Assembly (NCBI GenBank): GCA_937874275.1
Contig: CALNAU010000093.1
Span: 1-5,884, forward strand
Source: an uncultured Clostridia bacterium
GTDB taxonomy: Bacteria > Bacillota > Clostridia > Christensenellales > Aristaeellaceae
DNA length: 5,884 nucleotides
Reading direction: 5' to 3'
Position numbers and translations under genes: made by a program. The notes under the pieces are model-generated. The model was given only the letters and a program-made list of their open reading frames with translations, was not told where the DNA came from and did not search any database. Of the stretch, positions 1 to 5,761 are shown one piece after another (positions within the stretch are counted from its first letter, which is position 1; the number at the start of each line of letters is the position of its first letter).

Positions 1-226
1 GCGCTATATGAAGGGCGACATGAAGGGCGCGCTGGAGGCGCAGTTCCTGCTCTCCCGCCTGCGCATCGCCACCAACCTGGGCACCTTCCCCGTGGTCATC
101 AAGGAAGGGCTGCGCCTCATCGGCCACGAGGCGGGCGACTGCCAGGCCCCCATTTTGCCGCTCAATGACGCGCAGCGTGACAAGCTCAAAATCGTGCTGC
201 AGGAGATTGGCCTGATGCCCGCCTGA
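1..226 (+). CDS. DapA-family (DHDPS/NAL) lyase, C-terminal fragment; possibly 5-dehydro-4-deoxyglucarate dehydratase
   Basis: Only the last 74 codons are present; the first full codon begins at base 2 and the stop is TGA at 224-226. The end of the protein reads as the C-terminal helical part of the dihydrodipicolinate synthase / N-acetylneuraminate lyase superfamily. It has a KGDMKGAL helix start, then PVVIKEGLRLIG, AGDCQAPILPL and a final LxxVLQEIGL helix, matching the family pattern P-x-K-x-x-L-x-L-x-G ... P-L-x-P-L. The Schiff-base lysine and the catalytic tyrosine lie upstream of the window, so the reaction cannot be read here. Members of this family are cytoplasmic TIM-barrel aldolases or dehydratases acting on 2-oxo acids. 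Because gudD lies downstream in the same direction, 5-dehydro-4-deoxyglucarate dehydratase, which makes 2,5-dioxopentanoate from the GudD product, is a reasonable guess. DapA itself or another 2-keto-3-deoxy sugar acid aldolase is equally allowed by the fragment. The family call is firm, the substrate is not. Confidence 0.85.
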   Translation, partial: RYMKGDMKGALEAQFLLSRLRIATNLGTFPVVIKEGLRLIGHEAGDCQAPILPLNDAQRDKLKIVLQEIGLMPA

Positions 227-230
227 TCCC

Positions 231-269
231 GTTCGACCATTTGATGTCCGACCATCCCTGTCCGACACC
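231..269. repeat. Three imperfect 10-bp direct repeats upstream of the binding-protein gene
   Basis: GTTCGACCAT (231-240), GTCCGACCAT (246-255) and GTCCGACACC (260-269) lie in a row with start-to-start spacings of 15 and 14 bases. The 8-mer TGTCCGAC occurs exactly twice (245-252 and 259-266), and CGACCAT also twice (234-240 and 249-255). They sit in the non-coding stretch just after the lyase stop codon and about 85-120 bases before the binding-protein start, where a regulator site could lie. No regulator is encoded in the window, so a role is inference and chance is possible. Confidence 0.35.
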
Positions 270-293
270 CCATCCCCATGAACCAAATGGATT

Positions 294-308
294 CGGCGGT
301 TTTCGCCG
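294..308 (+). other. Small hairpin in the leader of the binding-protein gene
   Basis: CGGCG (294-298) and CGCCG (304-308) are a perfect 5-bp inverted repeat around a GTTTT loop. Two G-U wobble pairs could extend the stem outwards. No T-run follows it, so it does not look like an intrinsic terminator. It ends 30 bases before the Shine-Dalgarno site at 339-345. A processing or stability role is possible; so is chance in GC-rich DNA. Confidence 0.3.
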
Positions 309-352
309 GGCCATGAAGGGAAAATCCCATACAAATATAGGAGGTACCCCGC

Positions 353-1876
353 ATGAAACGTATCCTGTCCTGCCTGTTGGTGGCCATCATGCTGCTGACG
401 GCCATGCCTGTCCTGGCCCAGGAGGAAGCCGTGTTTGTCTTCGCGGCCCCCTTCAAGGTAACCCAGTGGGATCCCCAAAACGAAAACAAGACCATGATGT
501 ATTCCCTGTCCAAACTGACCTACAACTCCCTGGCCGCGCTAACCCCTGAAAACAAGATTGTGCCCGAGCTGGCCACGGAGTGGAGCACCTCGGAAGACGG
601 CCTGACCTGGACTTTCAAGCTGCGCGAAGGCGTCAAGTTCCACAATGGTGAGGACTTCAACGCCGAAAGCGTCATCGCCACCATGACCCGCATGATCGAC
701 CGCCCCGAGCTGGTGCAGGCTTCCTTCTGGAAGACCCTGAAGGCCGTGGAAAAGGTTGACGACTATGAAGTCAACTTTGTCCTCAGCGAGCCCTGGGGCG
801 CCCTGATGACCCAGCTGTGCGACACCCCCATGCTGCCCGCTAAGGCGCTGGGTGAGATGGGCGACCAGTTCTTTGTGGTGGATGGCGGTCATGTGCCCGC
901 CGGCACCGGCCCCTGGAAGGTTGACAAGTGGCTGGCGACCAGCGGCGACGCCGAGTTTGTCCGCAATGAAGAATATTGGGATTGGGGCGACCAGAAGAGC
1001 AACATCGATCGCGTCATCTACAAGGCCGTCAACGGCCTGAAGGCCGGCGACCTGCAGATGATCGATGCCGTGCCCGTGGAAGAAGCCGAAGCCCTCAAGA
1101 ACGAGCAGGGCATCACCGTGCAGGACATCCTGGGCACCTCTATCATCCACATGGGCTTCCGTACCAAGCCCCTGACCGACGAATACCGTGTGTTTGAGGA
1201 CATCAACGCCCGCCTGGCCGTGCATCACGCCATCGACCGCGCCGGCATTGTGGAGTTTGTCGCCGGCGGCGGCAAGCCCTCCGATTGGCCCTGCCCGGAC
1301 ACCGTGCTTGGCTATGACGCTGAAAAGGCTGCCGTGCCCGAGTGGACCGAGGACTACAAGCTGGCCAAGGAATACCTGGCCAAGACCAATTACCAGGGCC
1401 AGACCATCCGCTTCATCGTGCCCACCGGCGTATTCGCCCGCAGCAAGGAAGTAGCCCAGGTTATCGAATCCAACCTGACCGAAGCCGGCTTCAAGGTGAA
1501 CATGGAAATCATGGAGAACGCCACCTTCCAGTCCGAGCGCGCCAGCGGCAACTATGACCTGTACCTGCAGCGCTACCCCTTCCCCGGCGGCGATCCCGAC
1601 AGCGTGGTCACCCTGCGCTGGCTCAACGACGCCCACAAGTCCGGCTACGTCAATGAGGAGCTCAACGCCAAGATTCTGGAAGCAAAGCGCGAATCCGACC
1701 CCGTGAAGCGCGAGCAGCTGCTCAAGGAAATGTTTGCCATTGCCTGGGAAGTGCAGGCGCCCCACATGGCCGTGTACCAGCAGGTAACCACCGTGGCCTA
1801 CCGCAGCGATGTGCAGGGCCTGCGCATGCGCGCTGACAACGTGTTTGACTACTCCCGCGTGTACTACGCGAAATAA
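353..1876 (+). CDS. Family-5 extracytoplasmic solute-binding protein of an Opp/Dpp-type ABC importer
   Basis: This 507-residue protein is the substrate receptor of the importer encoded directly after it, and its length is normal for the SBP_bac_5 family. Residues 1-22 form a Sec signal peptide (KR, hydrophobic core, VLA before Q23) with probable cleavage after A22. The family signature spans about 73-107, with DG at 82-83, WTFKLREGVKF at 86-96 and NGEDF at 98-102. The PAGTGPW turn is at 182-188, and a GGDPD segment is at 412-416. Start choice is clear: AGGAGGT at 339-345 lies 7 bases before the ATG. There is no lipobox; the only early cysteine, C7, sits inside the hydrophobic core. The mature part holds just two cysteines, C156 and C314, which could form a disulfide. 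Aligned by eye with E. coli DppA, the peptide-amine-binding aspartate appears replaced by P411. The family takes peptides, nickel or heme complexes, and oligosaccharides; here a sugar diacid is suggested by neighbours only. Confidence 0.93.
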   Translation: MKRILSCLLVAIMLLTAMPVLAQEEAVFVFAAPFKVTQWDPQNENKTMMYSLSKLTYNSLAALTPENKIVPELATEWSTSEDGLTWTFKLREGVKFHNGEDFNAESVIATMTRMIDRPELVQASFWKTLKAVEKVDDYEVNFVLSEPWGALMTQLCDTPMLPAKALGEMGDQFFVVDGGHVPAGTGPWKVDKWLATSGDAEFVRNEEYWDWGDQKSNIDRVIYKAVNGLKAGDLQMIDAVPVEEAEALKNEQGITVQDILGTSIIHMGFRTKPLTDEYRVFEDINARLAVHHAIDRAGIVEFVAGGGKPSDWPCPDTVLGYDAEKAAVPEWTEDYKLAKEYLAKTNYQGQTIRFIVPTGVFARSKEVAQVIESNLTEAGFKVNMEIMENATFQSERASGNYDLYLQRYPFPGGDPDSVVTLRWLNDAHKSGYVNEELNAKILEAKRESDPVKREQLLKEMFAIAWEVQAPHMAVYQQVTTVAYRSDVQGLRMRADNVFDYSRVYYAK

Positions 1877-1889
1877 TCGCCCAAACCCT

Positions 1890-1926
1890 ATTGCCGGGGA
1901 GGCGCCGCGGCGCCTCCCCGGGCAAT
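1890..1926 (+). other. Strong intercistronic stem-loop between binding protein and first permease
   Basis: The arms at 1890-1905 and 1910-1926 pair over 16 base pairs with one bulged base (G1920) and a CGCG loop at 1906-1909. The inner 14 bases GGCGCCGCGGCGCC are a perfect palindrome. It starts 13 bases after the binding-protein stop (TAA 1874-1876) and is followed by TCGAAG, not by a T-run, so full intrinsic termination is unlikely. The dppB Shine-Dalgarno site at 1943-1949 lies outside the stem. Such hairpins after a binding-protein gene are known to protect the upstream mRNA from 3' exonucleases or attenuate read-through, raising receptor over channel subunits (as in the E. coli mal operon). 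That role is inferred here. Confidence 0.8.
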
Positions 1927-1942
1927 TCGAAGCTACCCGCGT

Positions 1943-1949
1943 AAGGAGG
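1943..1949 (+). promoter_or_regulatory. Ribosome binding site that fixes the TTG start of dppB
   Basis: AAGGAGG lies 10 bases before TTG 1960. An in-frame TAA at 1942-1944 closes the reading frame upstream, and no ATG or GTG lies between, so TTG 1960 is the natural start. Confidence 0.8.
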
Positions 1950-1959
1950 GGATCCTGCT

Positions 1960-2880
1960 TTGCTGAAGTTCATCGCGAAGCGCCTGTGGCACACCGTCTT
2001 TGTGCTGATTGGCGTAACCATCCTGACCTTTCTGCTGCTCAAGCTCACCTCGGGCTCGCCCGCGCGGCTGCTGCTGGCGGACACCGCCACCGAAGCCCAG
2101 GTGCTGGCCAAGGAGCAGGAAATGGGCCTGCACGATCCGCTGTACATTCAATACTTCCGGTATATCTGGGGCGTACTGCAGGGGGATCTGGGCACCTCGT
2201 ACTTCTTTAAGGTGCCCAACGCTCAGCTGATATTTGCCAGCTTGCCGGCAACCGGCTACCTGACGCTGGTGGCCATGCTGATTGCGCTGGTCATTTCCAT
2301 CCCGCTGGGCATCATCGCAGGCATGAAACGCGGGTCATTCACCGACTTGATTGCCATGTTCTTCGCGCTGCTGGGCCAGTCCATTTCGGGCGTGGTGCTG
2401 GGGTTGATTTTCATGCTGGTGTTCGCGGTCAACCTCAAGTGGCTCCCCTCCATGGGCTATGGCGGGCTGGCGTTTGTCATCATGCCCGCCACCTCACTGG
2501 CCATGCAGATGGCGGCGCTCATCACCCGTATGCTGCGCTCGGGCATGGTGGATGTGCTGCAGGAGGACTACATCACCGCCACCTATGCCAAGGGCATCAG
2601 TCGGCGCGAGATTGTGACCAAGTACGCGCTGCGCAACGCCATCCTGCCGGTCATCACCATCGTTGGCCTGCAGGTGGGCACCTTCCTGGGCGGCGCCATC
2701 GTCACCGAGCAGATTTTCACCTGGCCGGGCATCGGGTCTCTGACTGTTCAGGCTATTGGCAACCGCGATTTCTCGCTGGTTCAGTCCATACTCCTGATTA
2801 TTTCCGCGCTCTTTGTGGGCATCAACCTGCTGGTGGACATCATCTACACGCTGGTTGACCCGCGGATGAGCTTCAATTAA
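1960..2880 (+). CDS. dppB: DppB-type permease subunit of the Opp/Dpp-family ABC importer
   Basis: This 306-residue inner-membrane protein is one of the two channel-forming subunits. It shows the standard DppB plan: a first membrane helix at about 10-29, then an extracytoplasmic segment with GLHDPLYIQY (56-65) and GDLGTS (75-80). A group of further helices follows, with a clear one at about 99-121 and a last one near 278-300. The cytoplasmic EAA loop, which docks on the ATPases, begins at D203 (DYITATYAKG, then ALRNAILPV). The C-terminus VDPRMSFN is typical of the family, and the length is usual. The start is TTG, set by an AAGGAGG site and an in-frame stop just upstream. It follows the binding-protein gene after 83 bases holding a strong stem-loop, and is 11 bases from dppC. 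The symbol is a family name; dipeptide specificity is not implied. Confidence 0.94.
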   Translation: MLKFIAKRLWHTVFVLIGVTILTFLLLKLTSGSPARLLLADTATEAQVLAKEQEMGLHDPLYIQYFRYIWGVLQGDLGTSYFFKVPNAQLIFASLPATGYLTLVAMLIALVISIPLGIIAGMKRGSFTDLIAMFFALLGQSISGVVLGLIFMLVFAVNLKWLPSMGYGGLAFVIMPATSLAMQMAALITRMLRSGMVDVLQEDYITATYAKGISRREIVTKYALRNAILPVITIVGLQVGTFLGGAIVTEQIFTWPGIGSLTVQAIGNRDFSLVQSILLIISALFVGINLLVDIIYTLVDPRMSFN

Positions 2881-2891
2881 GGAGGCAAGCT

Positions 2892-3737
2892 ATGAGCAGA
2901 CAAGAACTATGGCGGCGTATGAAACGGTCCAAATTCTTCATGATTGGCGCCGTGCTGGTCATCCTGATTATTCTGTTGTCGGTCTTCGCCAACCAGATTT
3001 CGCCCTTTGACCCGCTTCGGCAGAACCTGCGCAGCCGTCTGAAGGCGCCCACCGGCGAGTGGAGCAACTACCTGTTTGGCGGCGACGCCATGGGCCGGGA
3101 CATCTTTTCCCGCCTGCTGGTCGGCAGCCAGGTATCGCTGCAGATTTCCTTCACGGTGGTGTTCCTCACGGCCGCTATCGGCACCATTCTGGGCATCGTG
3201 GCCGGCTACTTCGGCGGCTGGGTGGATACCGTTATCATGCGGTTCTCAGACATCCAGGTGTCCATCCCCCCGATGGTGTTGGCCATCGCGGTCATGGCGG
3301 TGCTGGGCAACAGCATCATCAACCTGATTGCCGTGTTGGTCTTTACCAGGTGGGTGCAATACGCGCGTGTGGTACGCGGCAGCGTGATGATGATCCGCAA
3401 TACCGATTTCATCCGCGCCTCCACGGTGCTGGGCAGCAGCAAGCTGCGCATCATGTTCACGCAGATACTGCCCAACGTGCTGACCTCGCTGATCATTGTG
3501 ATGAGTCAGGAGTTCGGCCGCACCATCATGACCGAGAGCGCGCTGTCGTTCCTTGGCCTGGGCGTTCCGCCGCCCGCCCCCAGCTGGGGTGTGATGATTG
3601 CCGAGGGCCGCGAATACCTGTCCACCGCCCCCTGGGTGGTGCTGGTGCCCGCCATGGCCCTGATGATCGCGGTGCTCGCGTTCAACTTCCTGGGGGACGG
3701 CGTGCGCGACGTGCTCGACCCCAAGAACAAGAACTGA
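2892..3737 (+). CDS. dppC: DppC-type permease subunit of the Opp/Dpp-family ABC importer
   Basis: This 281-residue protein is the second channel subunit. A short basic N-terminus leads into membrane helix 1 at about 15-32. Next comes the hallmark DppC extracytoplasmic motif FGGDAMGRDIFSRLL starting at F62 (family pattern G-T-D-x-x-G-R-D-x-x-S-R). The EAA loop starts at D172 (DFIRASTVLG, then QILPNVL). The late segment SFLGLGVPPPAPSWG and the ending FNFLGDGVRDVLDP are family signatures. The start is ATG 2892, with AAGGAGG at 2879-2885, 6 bases away; this ribosome site overlaps the dppB stop codon TAA (2878-2880), which suggests coupled translation. A 25-base gap separates it from dppD. It is expected to pair with DppB in the inner membrane. 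Nothing is truncated or odd. As with DppB, the substrate cannot be told from this subunit. Confidence 0.94.
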   Translation: MSRQELWRRMKRSKFFMIGAVLVILIILLSVFANQISPFDPLRQNLRSRLKAPTGEWSNYLFGGDAMGRDIFSRLLVGSQVSLQISFTVVFLTAAIGTILGIVAGYFGGWVDTVIMRFSDIQVSIPPMVLAIAVMAVLGNSIINLIAVLVFTRWVQYARVVRGSVMMIRNTDFIRASTVLGSSKLRIMFTQILPNVLTSLIIVMSQEFGRTIMTESALSFLGLGVPPPAPSWGVMIAEGREYLSTAPWVVLVPAMALMIAVLAFNFLGDGVRDVLDPKNKN

Positions 3738-3747
3738 CGGCCGGGTG

Positions 3748-3754
3748 AAAGGAG
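3748..3754 (+). promoter_or_regulatory. Ribosome binding site that fixes the TTG start of dppD
   Basis: AAAGGAG lies 8 bases before TTG 3763. The longer in-frame choice, GTG 3745, would place this site inside the gene and has no good site of its own. TTG 3757 is only 2 bases from the site. TTG 3763 also gives the usual family N-terminus (M)QPLLEVKDL. Confidence 0.75.
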
Positions 3755-3762
3755 CATTGACT

Positions 3763-4746
3763 TTGCAGCCATTATTAGAAGTAAAGGATCTACATGTCAA
3801 ATACGAAACCGGCCGTGCCGTGGCCCATGCCCTCAACGGGGTCAACCTGACCATCGCCCGCGGCGAAGCGCTGGGCCTTGTGGGTGAATCAGGCGCCGGC
3901 AAGACCACCACTGCGTTGGCCACCCTCAACCTCATCGCCCAGCCTGCGGGCAAGCGCACCGGCGGTGACGTGCTGTTTGAAGGCAAAAGCGTGTTTGAGA
4001 TGAGCACCAAGGAACTCATGTCCATGCGCGGGTCCAAAATCGCCATGATATTCCAAAACCCGCTCACTTCGCTCAACCCGGTGTTCACCGTGGGCGAGCA
4101 GATTGGCATGGTACTGCGCAAGCACCGCAATGCCTCCAACAAGGAGGCGCTGGCCGAAGCCGGCAAGCTGCTGGAGGTCGTCGGCATCCCCGCAGCCCGT
4201 GTGAACGAGTATCCGCACCAGTTTTCCGGCGGCATGCGCCAGCGCGTGGGCATCGCCGCGGCATTGGCGTGCAACCCCGCCCTGCTGATCGCGGACGAAC
4301 CCACCACAGCGCTGGACGTCACCATCCAGGCCCAGATTCTGGAGCTGATCAAGGAGCTGCTGACCAAGTACTCCAGCTCCCTGCTGATGATTACCCACAA
4401 CCTGGGCATCATCGCCGAAATCTGCCAGAATGTTGCCGTCATGTACGCCGGGCGCATCGTGGAATACGGCACGGTGGAAGAGGTGTTCAACACCCCGCTG
4501 CACCCTTATACCATCGGCTTGTTCGGCTCCATCCCCAAGCTGGAAGGCGAGCGGGAGCGCCTGGTCTCCATCCCCGGGATGGTGGCCAACCCCGAGCACC
4601 TGCCCAGCGGGTGTGCCTTCCACACGCGGTGCGACCGCTGCATGGAGGTGTGCAAATCCGAGGTTCCGCAGATGGTGCGCATCAACGACCACCATTACGT
4701 AGCCTGTCATGCTGTTACAGGAGGGCAAGCCAGTGACAACAGCTGA
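3763..4746 (+). CDS. dppD: DppD-type ATP-binding subunit of the Opp/Dpp-family ABC importer
   Basis: This 327-residue cytoplasmic ATPase powers transport as one half of a DppD/DppF pair. All nucleotide-binding motifs are present: Walker A GESGAGKT (41-48), Q-loop glutamine Q98 in IFQNP, signature FSGGMRQR (154-161), Walker B ending in D178 with catalytic E179, the TALD D-loop, and switch histidine H212. The C-terminal Opp/Dpp extension begins near HPYTIGL. It carries cysteines C284, C290, C297 and C315 with spacing C-x5-C-x6-C-x17-C, the pattern reported to bind a [4Fe-4S] cluster in related Opp/Dpp ATPases. One extra cysteine, C293, lies inside it. TTG 3763 was chosen over GTG 3745 because AAAGGAG sits 8 bases ahead. 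The 3' end overlaps dppF by 14 bases. The family assignment is certain; the substrate is not defined by this subunit. Confidence 0.94.
   Translation: MQPLLEVKDLHVKYETGRAVAHALNGVNLTIARGEALGLVGESGAGKTTTALATLNLIAQPAGKRTGGDVLFEGKSVFEMSTKELMSMRGSKIAMIFQNPLTSLNPVFTVGEQIGMVLRKHRNASNKEALAEAGKLLEVVGIPAARVNEYPHQFSGGMRQRVGIAAALACNPALLIADEPTTALDVTIQAQILELIKELLTKYSSSLLMITHNLGIIAEICQNVAVMYAGRIVEYGTVEEVFNTPLHPYTIGLFGSIPKLEGERERLVSIPGMVANPEHLPSGCAFHTRCDRCMEVCKSEVPQMVRINDHHYVACHAVTGGQASDNS
4719..4724 (+). promoter_or_regulatory. Ribosome binding site inside dppD that fixes the GTG start of dppF
   Basis: AGGAGG, within the last codons of dppD, lies 8 bases before GTG 4733. The longer in-frame choice, ATG 4709, would place this site inside its own coding region and has no comparable site ahead. 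GTG 4733 gives a 14-base overlap with dppD, suggesting translational coupling. Confidence 0.75.
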
Positions 4747-5734
4747 GAGAAAGCCCCTAATTCGAATCAAGAACCTCAAAAAGCACTTCAAGCTAAAGAG
4801 CGGGGCCAAGCTGCACGCCGTGGACGGCCTCAACTTTGATATCTTCCCCGGCGAGACGCTGGGGCTGGTGGGTGAGTCGGGCTGCGGCAAGAGCACGGTC
4901 GGTAATGTGCTGATGCGCCTGCTGCCCGCCACGGAAGGCGAAATGCACTTTGAAGGCAAGAACGTGTTTGCTGCCACCGGCAAGGAGAAGCTGGCGTTCT
5001 GCCGCAAAATGCAGCTCATTTTCCAGGATCCCTATTCCTCGCTCAACCCACGCAAGACCGTGCGCTCCATTTTGATGGAGGCCTACAAAATCCACGACCT
5101 GGCCAGCGGCGAGGAGCTGGACCGCATCATCCGCGAGCTGTGCGAGGATACCGGCATCTCCGAGGATATGCTGAGCAAGTATCCCCACGAGCTGGACGGC
5201 GGCAAGCGCCAGATTGTGGGCATCGCACGCGCGCTGTCGCTGTCGCCCAAGTTCATCGTGTGTGACGAGCCGGTGTCGGCGCTGGACGTATCCATCCAGG
5301 CCACCATCATCAACCTGCTGATGGACCTGCAAAAGAAGCGCGACCTGAGCTACCTGTTCATCTCCCACGACCTGAGTGTCGTGCGGCATATCTCCAACCG
5401 CATCGCCGTGATGTACCTGGGGCAGATCATTGAGCTGGCCGAGACTGACAAAATCTTCAGCAACGCCCTGCATCCCTACACCATCGCGCTGCTCAGCGCC
5501 GTACCCAAGGTCAAAATCGGCAAAAAGGTCAAGCGCATCGTGCTCAAGGGCGATGTGCCCAGCCCCGTCAACCCCAGCAATGTGTGCCGCTTCGCGCCGC
5601 GCTGCTGGATGGCCAAAGACATCTGCTCCCAGCAGGCGCCCGAATACCGCGAGGTGGAACCCGGCCACTATGTCGCCTGCCACTTCTATGAGGAAAGCCA
5701 CGCCAAGGCGGCGGAGATTCAGGGCAGCGTATAG
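4733..5734 (+). CDS. dppF: DppF-type ATP-binding subunit of the Opp/Dpp-family ABC importer
   Basis: This 333-residue cytoplasmic protein is the second ATPase. It has Walker A GESGCGKS (47-54), Q-loop glutamine Q98 in IFQDPYSSLNPR (the usual DppF form), Walker B ending in D178 with E179, the D-loop SALD, and switch histidine H212. The ABC signature is LDGGKRQI (154-161): aspartate D155 stands where LSGGQ has serine, and K158 where it has glutamine. From memory, LDGG-R-RQ variants occur in many clostridial DppF-like proteins, so this is probably a subgroup trait and not decay. The C-terminal extension carries C285, C291, C298 and C316, with the same C-x5-C-x6-C-x17-C spacing as in the partner ATPase. 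The GTG start is set by AGGAGG at 4719-4724 inside dppD. A 27-base gap without a terminator leads into gudD, so both are probably co-transcribed. Confidence 0.93.
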   Translation: MTTAERKPLIRIKNLKKHFKLKSGAKLHAVDGLNFDIFPGETLGLVGESGCGKSTVGNVLMRLLPATEGEMHFEGKNVFAATGKEKLAFCRKMQLIFQDPYSSLNPRKTVRSILMEAYKIHDLASGEELDRIIRELCEDTGISEDMLSKYPHELDGGKRQIVGIARALSLSPKFIVCDEPVSALDVSIQATIINLLMDLQKKRDLSYLFISHDLSVVRHISNRIAVMYLGQIIELAETDKIFSNALHPYTIALLSAVPKVKIGKKVKRIVLKGDVPSPVNPSNVCRFAPRCWMAKDICSQQAPEYREVEPGHYVACHFYEESHAKAAEIQGSV

Positions 5735-5761
5735 CGCGCCGCCATGACCCAAGGAGGATAC

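Noticed and set aside
241..353. A sigma-70-like promoter just before the binding-protein gene (for example TACAAA at 330-335)
   Set aside because: No convincing -35 box lies 16-18 bases upstream, and a start behind that -10 would fall within or just next to the Shine-Dalgarno site at 339-345.
539..1765. Long minus-strand open frame opposite the binding-protein gene
   Set aside because: It mirrors a well-supported gene, and its protein is a low-complexity mix of G, A, V, L and H without a recognisable motif or ribosome site; high GC at third positions opens such frames.
1890..1926. Reading the stem-loop as a full intrinsic terminator
   Set aside because: The stem is followed by TCGAAG and not a T-run, and the downstream genes complete the same transporter.
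3246..4493. Long minus-strand open frame across dppC and dppD
   Set aside because: It spans two real genes on the other strand, has no family motif and changes composition midway, as expected for a shadow frame.
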